Source: Azospirillum brasilense
GTDB lineage: Bacteria > Pseudomonadota > Alphaproteobacteria > Azospirillales > Azospirillaceae
Length of the DNA: 64,000 nucleotides
Direction: 5' to 3'
Assembly (NCBI RefSeq): GCF_005222205.1
Contig: NZ_CP032346.1
Span: 849,001-913,000 of the forward strand
Positions 54,855 to 63,679 of the stretch are shown here, piece by piece. Below the pieces are notes generated by a model that was given only the letters and a program-made list of their open reading frames with translations, was not told where the DNA came from and ran no database searches. The first letter of the stretch is position 1; every line of letters starts with the position of its first letter. Made by a program: the position numbers and the translations under genes.

Positions 54855-56159
54855 CAGGGTGCGGAAAAACGAACATATTCCGGCCTTTTTCCTCCGCTGA
54901 GGCTGAGAATGCGGGTTTCAGCGGGCGATTTGGTCGGGACGGAGCGTTTTTCCTCGCTCCGAGGCTCCCAGAACCGCCGTTCAGGCGGATTGCGGGCGTG
55001 ATTATGCCGCAGCCAGCAGCTTGGGCAGGCGGATCAGGTTGTAAGCGGTGGCGGTTAGGGTGAACATCCAACCGACACGGGCTGCTCCGCAATGGCGCGT
55101 CTTGCGCAAGCCGGCTCCCTTGATCCAGCCAAAGACCTCTTCGATCCGCTTGCGGACCCGCAGGCTGACGGCGTAGCCGGGATGGCGGGTGGTCCGGCCG
55201 TCGATCGCCGAGCGGCGGTTGCTGGTATTTCGGGCAACATGCGGAGCCACGCCCAAGTCGCGCATGTCCGCCACGAAATCCTTGGTGTCGTAGGCCTTGT
55301 CAGCGCCGACCGTGATGCGGTGGCGGCCGGGGATGGCCTCGATCATGGCCACCGCCGCCGCACGTTCGGCCAGGCCGCTGGCCGCGGTGAGCCGCACGTC
55401 CACCACCAGGGCGTGGCGGTTCTCCATCAGCGCGTGGCCCATGAAGGCCAGCTTCGCCGGCTGGCCGTTGCCCTTGCGATAGAGCCGCGCCTCGGGATCG
55501 CTGGTCGAGGCATGCGTCTCGTTGGACCGCTTCTCGCCATGGAAGTCGCGCTCGCCGTTGCGCCCCGGCCCCGGCGGCTCGCCGCTGCCGTCTTTGGGCC
55601 GGAAGCTCTTCACCGACGCCCAGGCTTCGATCAGCGTGCCGTCCACCGAGAAATGCTCGTCCGACAGCAGCGCCTTGACCTTCGGCTGACCCAGCACGGT
55701 CGCCAGGAACTTGGCCGCCACATCGCCGGCCAGAAGACGCTCGCGGTTCTTGGTGAACACGGTGACGTCCCACACCGGGGCGTCCATGGACAGGCCGACG
55801 AACCAGCGGAACAGCAGGTTGTAATCGAGCTGCTCCATCAACTGGCGTTCCGAGCGCACCGAGTAGAAGGCCTGGAGCAGCAGCGCCCGCAGCAGCTTCT
55901 CCGGCGGGATCGAGGGGCGCCCGATCTTGGAGTACAGCCCCTCGAACGCCGGCGACATCACCTCCAGCGCCTCGTCCACGATGGCCCGGATCGCTCGCAG
56001 CGGGTGGTTGGCTGGAACCCGCGCCTCGCAGCTCACGTAGCTGAACAGACCCTCGCTGCGTTCGTCCGAACCCCGCATCGTCCCCTCGTCGGTCGCGTTC
56101 TTCTCAACCGAAAAGAATCACGACCAACCGCCCGTGCACAGCCCTTTTTCCGCACCCTG
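54855..56159 (-). mobile_element. IS5-family insertion sequence
   Basis: A 1305-bp element with terminal repeats CAGGGTGCGGAAAAA on both sides. It is flanked by TTAG at 54851-54854 and 56160-56163, matching the 4-bp YTAR target of the IS5 subgroup. One transposase gene occupies most of it. Confidence 0.92.
55002..56078 (-). CDS. IS5-family transposase
   Basis: A 358-residue DDE transposase. RPSIPPEKLLRALLLQAFYS is the usual N-terminal domain; FSVDGTLIEAWASVKSF and VGADKAYDTKDFV carry the catalytic Asp residues, and RIEEVFGWIKGAGLRKTRH the Glu. The C-terminus has the typical TATAYNLIRLPKLL. It appears intact. It is not related closely to the short IS5 relic at 4823. Confidence 0.93.
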   Translation of the reverse strand: MRGSDERSEGLFSYVSCEARVPANHPLRAIRAIVDEALEVMSPAFEGLYSKIGRPSIPPEKLLRALLLQAFYSVRSERQLMEQLDYNLLFRWFVGLSMDAPVWDVTVFTKNRERLLAGDVAAKFLATVLGQPKVKALLSDEHFSVDGTLIEAWASVKSFRPKDGSGEPPGPGRNGERDFHGEKRSNETHASTSDPEARLYRKGNGQPAKLAFMGHALMENRHALVVDVRLTAASGLAERAAAVAMIEAIPGRHRITVGADKAYDTKDFVADMRDLGVAPHVARNTSNRRSAIDGRTTRHPGYAVSLRVRKRIEEVFGWIKGAGLRKTRHCGAARVGWMFTLTATAYNLIRLPKLLAAA

Positions 56160-56235
56160 TTAGGGCGTCCAGGTCCCAGCGCTCGTTACCCATGCGTCCG
56201 TCCTCAGGTGTTTTCTCTAGCCCGGCCTCAGGCTT

Positions 56236-56358
56236 CTACTTGACCTTCGCCATCCGCCGAAGCTTGTCCTCAAAAGCAGCTTCGCCCTTGTCGCAGTGGA
56301 GTGCTCGAGTGGTCTCAAGAAAACGCTTTTGCTGTTCACCAGAACGGTTGGCGGTCAT
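56236..56358 (-). CDS. 40-residue protein between the AlbA_2 gene and the split gene
   Basis: An ATG at 56358 overlaps the upstream stop (ATGA) and has AAGGAGG at good distance. It encodes 40 residues, MTANRSGEQQKRFLETTRAL then CDKGEAAFEDKLRRMAKVK, ending at TAG. The sequence is highly charged and helical. Very small hydrophilic proteins of this sort occur beside DNA-related genes in many bacteria, but I cannot assign a family. Translational coupling and a strong RBS are the main support. Confidence 0.65.
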   Translation of the reverse strand: MTANRSGEQQKRFLETTRALHCDKGEAAFEDKLRRMAKVK

Positions 56359-57929
56359 GTCGGTCGCCTCCTTAAAACAAAGTGAGCAGATGGATCACGT
56401 TGTTTATTGGTCTTCGTTTTTCGCATCAAAATTTGCTTATTCGCCAATCCCTCGAGGCAATTCTTCGCCGCTGACCAGTCGCGATGAAGCAGGCGACTTG
56501 CTTCGCTTACGTTGATTGTCCCTTTTTCAGCAACATAATTAATGACCTGCTTTTCCTCCTGAGCTAGCGTCTCGTATACCGTCTCGCCGATCAACTTGAG
56601 AGCGCCAGCATCGACAAACTCTTTGCGCGCTTCGATATTGTTTCTGAGGATTACATGAACTTGATGGGTTCCAACTTCTTTTTGAGAAAATTCTGGGGCT
56701 GGCAAATTTGCATCCTTCATCATATCTCGCATGCGACGAGTGCCCTCATGAGCGCACTTTACATAATCGAGATAGAATAGAGCGTTCATTAAATGAGGAT
56801 TACGAGGATTGTGTGTTTCGTAGATGTTGTCCGGAGTTACGGGCGGAGGGAAACCACCTGGACTCTCGACAACAAGCCTGTTGTCAAACATCTTAACGTA
56901 AATGTTCATATTGCGAAAGTTGTAAGATCTATGCACACACGCATTAACAATAGCCTCTAGCCACACGTCGTATGGATATTCAGGCTTTGTCTCAAACTTT
57001 CCATCGCGGCCAAGTCTGGTAAAATTCCTTATCTGGCTGGTAATCACCTCTTCAGCTTCTTGAATCATTCGCGGAAGAGGGCCGTCGACAGGGACATCTT
57101 TTACCGCATTGAACTGCTGGCCGGTCTTCTCCTCAGTTCCCTCAAACCGCATAAATCTGATGCGCGCTCCGGGGATAACCGTCCGAGGGTCAAGCGCAAA
57201 CAAGAGTGCGCAGGCAAGGTTCGGCCTGAATTTCCCATCAGACATTCGCCCGAGATGGTTTAAGCATAGGATTTGCTCTTTGGTGTGGTGCTGCACCAGC
57301 CCCCTCTTAATTTTGTATTCCTTACAGAACTCATCAACTAATAAATCGTCAAATTCCGCCGGATACGACAAAGATACTTCTTCTTTCTCGTACTCAATTT
57401 GGCCTTTGTTAATTCTAACTTCGCGCTTCTCTTCTTCGGAGAGACGGCGCTTCCTGTTTCCGGCGCGAGCAAAAGCGTCCCCGCGAACGGTTTCAACCAA
57501 TCGGTCATGACGGTAATACACGCGGATGGCGAGAAGAAAATCAGGTGTTCCGTCATCCCGCGTTACGGGAATGCGGCGAATGTCATACTGTGCATCCGGG
57601 CAGTAATCAGGGCCAGTCCTTTCGAACTCTGCGACTCTCTCGATTCCAACGCTGAGGCAGCCGCCAACCTTGCCATTCTTTTCAATGCCGACGACAACAA
57701 GGCCGCCGCTTGGTTGAGTGTTGGCCCACATCGAAAAATAGTCGCCGAGGTCTTTCGGCTCGTACTTTGCCGATTTCCATTCAATTCGACTATCTTCGGC
57801 GAAGCGGACAAGTGCTTCGCCGCCTTGCCTAATTGCCGCAGCGAAGATGTCATCTGGCGTCCATAGCTCGAGCAGATCCATCCGTGGCGGAGATATCCGG
57901 TCGAAATCCAAACAAAGCTGCTCAGCCAC
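56355..57929 (-). CDS. AlbA_2/Schlafen-type ATP-binding protein
   Basis: A 524-residue protein. Residues about 35-150 form an AlbA_2 (Schlafen-like) domain: RIEWKSAKYEPKDLGDYFSM and GLVVVGIEKNGKVGG. The middle has the HATPase_c_4-type region (AIVNACVHRSYNF, VVESPGGFPPPV, NPRNPHLMNALFYLDYV). The C-terminus carries a winged helix (TINVSEASRLLHRDWSAAKN). Such proteins are annotated as ATP-dependent helicase/transcriptional regulator-like and are frequent in defence islands, but the mechanism is not settled. The GTG at 57929 is chosen because GGAGG lies about 5 bases upstream. AT-rich codon use marks it as acquired. Confidence 0.85.
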   Translation of the reverse strand: MAEQLCLDFDRISPPRMDLLELWTPDDIFAAAIRQGGEALVRFAEDSRIEWKSAKYEPKDLGDYFSMWANTQPSGGLVVVGIEKNGKVGGCLSVGIERVAEFERTGPDYCPDAQYDIRRIPVTRDDGTPDFLLAIRVYYRHDRLVETVRGDAFARAGNRKRRLSEEEKREVRINKGQIEYEKEEVSLSYPAEFDDLLVDEFCKEYKIKRGLVQHHTKEQILCLNHLGRMSDGKFRPNLACALLFALDPRTVIPGARIRFMRFEGTEEKTGQQFNAVKDVPVDGPLPRMIQEAEEVITSQIRNFTRLGRDGKFETKPEYPYDVWLEAIVNACVHRSYNFRNMNIYVKMFDNRLVVESPGGFPPPVTPDNIYETHNPRNPHLMNALFYLDYVKCAHEGTRRMRDMMKDANLPAPEFSQKEVGTHQVHVILRNNIEARKEFVDAGALKLIGETVYETLAQEEKQVINYVAEKGTINVSEASRLLHRDWSAAKNCLEGLANKQILMRKTKTNKQRDPSAHFVLRRRPT

Positions 57930-57989
57930 AATTCCCTCCAACTCCGATCACTCGAGTGCACTCGAGACAAGAGAAAACACAGAAAAAAC

Positions 57990-58331
57990 AGCTAGTTATC
58001 CATCGCCTTCGTCGCCGCGCCGAATGAGTGGCAGTCTTTCAGCCGCTTTCCAACTGCTCCCGAAAACGCCTTACCAGTACGATCCGCATCGCACATTGCC
58101 CGTGCATCATATCGGAAGTCAAACACCGCGAGGTAACGATGCAGGTGCTTTTCAGCGCAGTGCTGATATACGCCCTTCATCCCGCGCTTTCAGATGCTGA
58201 AATAGCCTTCAACAGTATTCGTATACGTATCATCGCGCATGTGCTTCTTGGCGGAGTAGTTCACGGTGTCGCGTTTGGTGAACTCCTGCCCAACGTCCTT
58301 ATAGAGGCGGCTTTCGCCGGTGTGTAAAGGC
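57990..58331 (-). pseudogene. ISXO2/IS1595-type transposase relic
   Basis: The minus-strand reading TGESRLYKDVGQEFTKRDTV, then NTVEGYFSI, an in-frame TGA, KRGMKGVYQHCAEKHLHRYL and FDFRYDAR matches the C-terminal half of ISXO2-like transposases. The TGA replaces the Phe usually found in the SIFKRG motif. The N-terminal half is missing, and the fragment abuts the IS1182 element. Non-functional. Confidence 0.75.
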
Positions 58332-58360
58332 CGGATGAAAATTGGTCCATCCGCAAACTC

Positions 58361-60124
58361 GACACTGCTGGCGAAATGCTCCGGGGTTTGCGATGGTGGC
58401 GCGCTGCTCGGGTTGAAGGGGTTTTGCCCCCTCCAGAAGGACGCCAGCCATGTCCCTTCGCCTCAGCTTGGCCACTGCCGTGCCCGAGGAAACGGCCAAG
58501 GTTGCCCGGGCGGCGTTTCCCCGCGGCTGCCTGCTGATGGATGTGCGCGACAGCCTTGGGCCCGTCTTCGACGACACCCGTTTTGCTCGGCTGTTCTCGA
58601 CGCGCGGCCGCCCGGCCGAAGTCCCGTGGCCACTGGCGCTGGTCACCCTGCTCCAGTTCGCCGAGAACCTGTCGGATCGCGACGCCGCCGATGCGGTGCG
58701 AGCCCGCCTGGATTGGAAGTACCTGCTGGCCTTGCCGCTCGACGACCCGGGCTTCGACAGCACCGTCCTCTGTGAGTTCCGGGCCAGGCTCGTGGACGGG
58801 CATGCCGAGCACGAGTTGCTGGACGCGGTGCTCGCCGTGGCTGTCGCCCGCCGCCTGGTTCGCCCGCGAGGCCGCCAACGCACCGACTCCACCCACGTTC
58901 TGGCCGCCGTTAAGATGCGCAGCCGTATCGACGCCGCTACCGAAGCGTTCCGGCAGGCGTTGAACGTGCTCGCCGTCGCCGCGCCGGCTTGGCTGCTTGG
59001 CCAGACGCGGCCGCACTGGGCCGATCGCTACAGCGGGCATGGTGATTGGGGGCACGCCGCCAAAGCGCGGGCCGGCCGTGACGGCCATGTTCGGGAACTG
59101 GGCGAGGATGGCCATCATCTGTTGGCAGCGATTTGGGCGGACGAGGCTCCGGACTGGCTGCGCCGGCTGCCCGCGGTGGAGATCCTACGCCGCATCTGGG
59201 TCCAACAGTTCTACCTGTGCGACGACGGCATCCGTTGGCGCGGTCCCGGCGAAGGCTATGCGCCGTCGTCACGCTTCATCAGCTCGCCGTACGATGCGGA
59301 TGCCCGCTACGGGCGCAAGCGAACCATGACCTGGGTCGGCTACAAGGCTCACCTGACCGAGGCCTGCGACGAAGGACGGCCGCGGATCATCACCCACGTG
59401 CAGACCGAAACCGCGCCCACCGCCGATGGCGAGGTGACGACACCGGCCCATCGGGCTCTGGCCGCCAAGGGGCTGCTGCCGGCCGAGCATCTGGTGGACA
59501 CCGGCTACCTCGACGCCGCTCTTCTGATCGAGGCCACACGGGACTTCGGCGTTGACCTGGTCGGGCCAACCCGCCCCGACCTGCAATGGCAGGCACGCCG
59601 GGGAACGGGCTTTGCCGCCGCCGCCTTCCAGGTCGATTGGGACGCCCAGCACGTGACGTGTCCCAGAGGGGCCAAAAGCTCGGGTTGGACGGCGAGCACC
59701 GAGTTCGGCTGGGAAACGGTGAAAGTGAAGTTCTCCCAGGCTGACTGCAAGCCGTGTCCGAACCGCGCGGACTGTGCCGGTCCGACGGCGTCGCGCCGGG
59801 TGATGACGTTGCGCGACCGACGGGAGTTCGAAGCGCTTCAGGCCGCGCGCAAGCGCGAACGGACCCCGGAGTTCCGGGCCGTGCATGCGCTGCGGGCCGG
59901 AGTGGAGGCGACTCTGTCCCAAGGGGTGCGCAGCTTCGGCATGCGCCGGGCTCGGTACATCGGTCTCGCGAAGACCCGTCTCCAGCACGTTGCCATTGCC
60001 GCCGCCATGAACCTGGTCAGGATCGGCGACTGGCTGGCCGGCGTCCCGATCGCGCCAACCCGGCGGTCGCACTTCGGTCAACTCGTCGGGCTTGCAGGCG
60101 CCACCTGATTTCGCCAGCAGTGTC
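58361..60124 (+). mobile_element. IS1182-family insertion sequence
   Basis: A 1764-bp element ending in inverted repeats GACACTGCTGGCGAAAT. The hexamer AAACTC flanks both ends (58355-58360 and 60125-60130), a likely target duplication. One transposase gene fills it. Confidence 0.82.
58450..60108 (+). CDS. IS1182-family transposase
   Basis: A 552-residue transposase. FARLFSTRGRPAEVPWPLAL and LDDPGFDSTVLCEFRARL are characteristic of IS1182; QRTDSTHVLAAV holds a catalytic Asp. A cysteine group (ADCKPCPNRADCAGP) lies before the C-terminal RAGVEATLSQGVRSFGMRR with the Glu. No frameshift or stop is visible, so it may be active. The start ATG at 58450 is the first good one after the left repeat. 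Confidence 0.9.
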   Translation: MSLRLSLATAVPEETAKVARAAFPRGCLLMDVRDSLGPVFDDTRFARLFSTRGRPAEVPWPLALVTLLQFAENLSDRDAADAVRARLDWKYLLALPLDDPGFDSTVLCEFRARLVDGHAEHELLDAVLAVAVARRLVRPRGRQRTDSTHVLAAVKMRSRIDAATEAFRQALNVLAVAAPAWLLGQTRPHWADRYSGHGDWGHAAKARAGRDGHVRELGEDGHHLLAAIWADEAPDWLRRLPAVEILRRIWVQQFYLCDDGIRWRGPGEGYAPSSRFISSPYDADARYGRKRTMTWVGYKAHLTEACDEGRPRIITHVQTETAPTADGEVTTPAHRALAAKGLLPAEHLVDTGYLDAALLIEATRDFGVDLVGPTRPDLQWQARRGTGFAAAAFQVDWDAQHVTCPRGAKSSGWTASTEFGWETVKVKFSQADCKPCPNRADCAGPTASRRVMTLRDRREFEALQAARKRERTPEFRAVHALRAGVEATLSQGVRSFGMRRARYIGLAKTRLQHVAIAAAMNLVRIGDWLAGVPIAPTRRSHFGQLVGLAGAT

Positions 60125-60206
60125 AAACTCGCTGCATCCCCGATGCGGATCGAAGCGAAGATGAGCACATAGAGGGAACGGTTATCCCTCCAGTGCACCA
60201 GCTTCC

Positions 60207-61806
60207 TTGTCCAAATCACTGCTTTCGTTGCTCCCGGCCGGCCTTGTCGTCGACCGGGTTTCCGTTGAGGCGGATCGCGTCGCCGTCACGGCCCACGTGC
60301 GGGCCGCAAGGGCGGTCTGTCCGCTATGCCATCGCTCCTCCGTGCACGTCCACAGGCGGTACTCCCGATATCTGGGCGACCTGCCGTGGCAGGGCCGGGT
60401 CGGTGAACTGCACCGGCAGGTCCGCCGCTTCCGGTGTGCAACGGCGGGCTGTCCCCGCCGCATCTTCGCCGAATGCCTGCCCGCCGTGGCGGCGCCCCGG
60501 GTCCGGCGCACCCGCCGGCTCGCCGAGGCGCAGCGCGCCATTGCACTGAGTGCCGGCGGAAATCCTGGCGCCCGGCTGTCCACCCGGCTCGCCATGCCGG
60601 TCAGCGGCGACACGCTGCTGCGCTTGATCCGCGCGGCGCCCGTGGTGCCGGCCCCGACGCCCCAAATCATCGGGATCAATGACAGGGCGTGGCGCCGGGG
60701 CAAACGCTACGGCACCATCGTCGTCGATCTTGAGCGCAACCGCCCCATTGATCTGCTGCCCGACCGCCAGGCCGGCACCGTGGCAGCGTGGCTCAAAGCG
60801 CACCCCGGCGTGGAGATCGTCGCCCGTGACCGGGCCGGCGCCTACGCTGATGGCATTCGCCAGGGTGCGCCGAAAGCGATTCAGGTGGCCGACCGCTGGC
60901 ATCTTCTGCGCAATCTCGGCGATGCGCTGGGCGAGGTGTTCACCGCTCAGCAGCGGGACTTTCGGACCGCCGCCCAACGAGCCGTTGCTCCGGCCGCCAC
61001 CGAGGCATCGAAGCCGCCGGTTCGACCATCTCGACCAGCAACCCGCGGCGAGCAACGGCGGGCGGCAACCCGGGCCGCACGGCTCGCCCAATACAATGAG
61101 GTCGCCGCGCTGAACGCGCGCGGCTGGTCACAGACGCGCGTCGCCCAAACGCTCGAACTCGACCGCAAGGCGGTGCGGGGCTGGCTGCGTGCCGGACAAC
61201 CGCCGTCCTGGGATCAACCAGCGACAGGCAGCGTGCTCGATCCGTTCACCGGCCACTTGTCGCGGCGTTGGGACGAGGGCTGCCACAACGCCGCCGGGCT
61301 GTGGCGGGAGATCCGCACCCTGAGCCTCACCGGACAGCGAAGCGTCGTTCGGGACTGGGCACGGCCACGGCGCCAAGCTCTCCCCACGGCTCCATCCGGA
61401 GGAGCGGCCTCTTGGCGGACGCCTTCACGGCGTCTGGCACCGTGGCTGGTCGTGGCTGAGGACAACGAGATCGATGCGACCGAACGCGCCTTCGCCGCGG
61501 CCCTGATCGCCGGCGCGCCCAAGCTGACGGGGACCATTGAGGCGGCGCGGGCTTTTCGAGTCATGGTGCGCGGAAAGCGGGCCGGCGACTTGGACGGTTG
61601 GCTTGCGGCCACCGACGAAACAGCCCTGGCCGGCTTCGCCGCGGGCCTCAAGCGCGATTTGGCCGCGGTACGCGCGGCGTTGACCTTGCCGTGGAGCTAC
61701 CGGACCGGTGGAGGGACAGATCAGCAAGCTGAAGACGACCAAGCGCACCATGAACGGGCGCGGCGGCTTCGATCTGCTGCGCCATCGTGTTCTGGAAGCC
61801 GCCTGA
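60207..61806 (+). pseudogene. ISL3-family transposase, frameshifted near the C-terminus
   Basis: An ISL3-type transposase. The N-terminal zinc ribbon (CPLCHRSSVHVHRRYSRYLG and CATAGCPRRIFAECLP), IGINDRAWRRGKRYGTIVVD and VARDRAGAYADGIRQGAP are as expected. An extra T at 61699 shifts the frame after TLPWS. Without it the protein would continue TGPVEGQISKLKTTKRTMNG, containing the last catalytic Glu, and end at 61806. As it stands the frame runs on to 61895 with unrelated sequence. The start is a TTG at 60207. Terminal repeats could not be fixed. Confidence 0.82.
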
Positions 61807-61904
61807 ACGGCGGCGCTCCAGCCATGCCGCTGCACCGGGAATGCGGATGGACCCCACGAAGCCCTTCCAGAGCGCTGATGAATGATCCGGGTTAGGGACG
61901 AGTC

Positions 61905-62492
61905 CTACGGTGCGTTCCTGAGGCTTGCCGCGGCGACCTGGTGCTTTTCGCACCCGCCGCACTGGCCGCAGGCGAAGCGGGCGACGTGGCAGGAGAAGGT
62001 GTAGCCAAACAGTTCCCGTGGGAAGGCGCTTACAGCCAGCAGTTCCTGCGTGGTCATGTGGATCGCCGGAGCGGTGACGCGGACGCCTCCTTCCTGGAGG
62101 GTCATGAGGCGGTCCATCGCAGCGACGAACGGAGGCTTCCCGTCAGCGTGCATGTCCGTGGAGACGGCCCCCAGCATGACCTCGCGGAGCCCCTCGTTGA
62201 GGAGGCGCATGCCGGCGAGGGTGATGAGCATCTGGTTCCTGTATGCCCAAAACTCCGCCGCCTGACCGAGGCCGGAGGCCGCCGCGCCGGCCAGTTCGCC
62301 CATCCCGAGGGAGGAGAGGTCCGCCCTCACCACCTCGTGGCGAAGGCCGAGCGCGCCCGCTATGGCGGAGGCGGCCGCGACCTCGCCCTCGGCCGGCCGC
62401 TGCCCGTAGTCGACGGTCACGCACACGTCCGGGCGCAGCCAGTAGGCGAGCGACGACGACTCGACGCCGCCCGAAAGCAGCAATGCCCTCAT
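61905..62492 (-). CDS. QueC-like 7-cyano-7-deazaguanine synthase-family enzyme
   Basis: A 195-residue PP-loop ATPase. The ATP-binding loop SGGVESS is at residues 7-13. VTVDYGQRPAEGEVAAA and FWAYRNQMLITLAGM are QueC signatures. Four zinc-binding Cys are at 168, 175, 178 and 181 (CHVARFACGQCGGC). It is shorter than housekeeping QueC (about 220-230). Housekeeping QueC makes preQ0; QueC relatives also occur in defence systems such as Qat and type IV CBASS. Its ATG overlaps the stop of the PfkB-NDT gene (ATGA), and no queD, queE or queF is present, so a specialised role is likely. Confidence 0.82.
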   Translation of the reverse strand: MRALLLSGGVESSSLAYWLRPDVCVTVDYGQRPAEGEVAAASAIAGALGLRHEVVRADLSSLGMGELAGAAASGLGQAAEFWAYRNQMLITLAGMRLLNEGLREVMLGAVSTDMHADGKPPFVAAMDRLMTLQEGGVRVTAPAIHMTTQELLAVSAFPRELFGYTFSCHVARFACGQCGGCEKHQVAAASLRNAP

Positions 62493-63679
62493 GACATGGT
62501 CGCCCAGACCGCACGGTAGAGTGCCGTGGAGACGTCCCCGACGACCTCGCAACCAGTTCCCTCCAACATGGCCAGATCGCCGTCCGCCACGTTCTCCGCC
62601 AGTGCGACGACGGGAATCCCGCGTGCCCTGGCATAGCCGACCTCAAAGATCGTCCCGGGATCCCGGCCGTCAACAAGGGCGAGGACAGCGGAACACCGAT
62701 CGAGGCCGGCAAGGTCGGCGGGGGCGACGACCGATGCCGGAAGGTTCGTGCCAACCTCGTGCAGCGGCGAGAAGACCCCGGCCCCCAAGCCCATGAGCGC
62801 CGCCCGAGTCTCCTCCACCAACCATCGCTGCCCCGTAGTGAAGAACGGCCCAGCCAAGTAGACTTGGCCAGGCCCCATCCCAATGGGCACGGGGACCAGC
62901 GCCGCGAGCCCCGACCGGTCTGGCAGCGGCAGGTGCATGTCGTCGACATACGCGCAAACCGACCTGGACGCCATGTCGGCAGCCTCGGCCGGCGCCAAGC
63001 CCAGTTCCGCCCAATAATGGGCGAACGCGGCGCTGAACACGTCACCCGAGCCGATCTTGAACACCCGTTCGGAGCGGTAGGCAGGAACCTCCGCGTTGCC
63101 GGTCCCCGTGTGGTGCACCAGGGCGCCGCGGCCCCCCCGCTTGACCACCACCACCTCCGCCCCCTCTCGGGCGGCGAAGGTGGCCGCGGCCGCGGCCACG
63201 TCCGCTGGGCCAGTCGCGGCGAGCAGTTCCTGCTCGTTCAGCACGACGGCTAGGTGGCCGGCGGTGGACCCGTTGGCCCGATAACTCGCGTCTCGCCCAG
63301 CACCCTGGGGGTCGAAGACGACCCTTTCGCCGTCGACGACCGCCTCGCCCTCCACGAAACCGAATCGCAGCACGACCTTCCCGGAGACGCTTAGTGTTGC
63401 ATTCTGCGTGGGTTGAGCAGGAAACTGCCTTGCGGCGGACATCGGGTGGAGATACTCGAAAACGATCTCCTCGGCGATCTCAGTCACGTCGGCCGTGACA
63501 CCGAAACTTGCCGCCGTGGCACGCACGTCCTCAGCCCACCCGGCATGGGCGTAGGTGTGGAGACTGCTCCCGGGCGAGAGGCGGCCCACCGCCGCTGCGG
63601 CTCTACCTCCCGAGCCGAAAATCCTGTGCCAGTTTGGCCTGAGGCAGATTTCCCGGTAAGACCCGCCCGCGACGATCAC
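62489..63679 (-). CDS. PfkB-type kinase fused to a nucleoside 2-deoxyribosyltransferase
   Basis: A 396-residue two-domain protein. Residues about 1-250 are a PfkB/ribokinase fold: VLNEQELLAATG, VVVVKRGGRGALVHH, and GSGD at 210-213, with Asp213 as the expected base. From 273 a nucleoside deoxyribosyltransferase-like domain begins (VYLAGPFFTTGQRWLVEETR, ALVDGRDPGTIFEVGYARA), with Glu346 as the likely catalytic residue. The combination suggests sequential handling of a nucleoside: base removal or exchange and sugar phosphorylation. It overlaps the genes on both sides by 4 bp (ATGA each time), so all three are made together. I know of no characterised function for this fusion. Confidence 0.82.
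   Translation of the reverse strand: MIVAGGSYREICLRPNWHRIFGSGGRAAAAVGRLSPGSSLHTYAHAGWAEDVRATAASFGVTADVTEIAEEIVFEYLHPMSAARQFPAQPTQNATLSVSGKVVLRFGFVEGEAVVDGERVVFDPQGAGRDASYRANGSTAGHLAVVLNEQELLAATGPADVAAAAATFAAREGAEVVVVKRGGRGALVHHTGTGNAEVPAYRSERVFKIGSGDVFSAAFAHYWAELGLAPAEAADMASRSVCAYVDDMHLPLPDRSGLAALVPVPIGMGPGQVYLAGPFFTTGQRWLVEETRAALMGLGAGVFSPLHEVGTNLPASVVAPADLAGLDRCSAVLALVDGRDPGTIFEVGYARARGIPVVALAENVADGDLAMLEGTGCEVVGDVSTALYRAVWATMS

Larger units (their letters stand above)
54546..56193 (-). pseudogene. 112-residue protein of the AlbA_2 operon, split by an IS5 element
   Basis: The 5' part (56193-56160, MGNERWDLDAL) and 3' part (54850-54546, from KSFHKRFLDLWGYLDTIPAK) join in frame when the IS5 and one TTAG copy are removed. 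This gives exactly 113 codons. The reconstructed protein is hydrophilic and helical (MTLAEASVYSALIDRDVLEK, IERARIYWRKTVENLINEYR). I do not recognise a family. It lies 43 bp downstream of the 40-residue gene and has GAGGA before its ATG, so it was the third gene of the operon. The insertion is probably recent because the host sequence is otherwise uninterrupted. Confidence 0.75.

Noticed and set aside
61905-62492. Housekeeping queuosine gene queC
   Set aside because: No queD, queE, queF or tgt is adjacent, the protein is short, and it is coupled to a PfkB-NDT fusion; a specialised paralogue is more likely, though the reaction may be the same.
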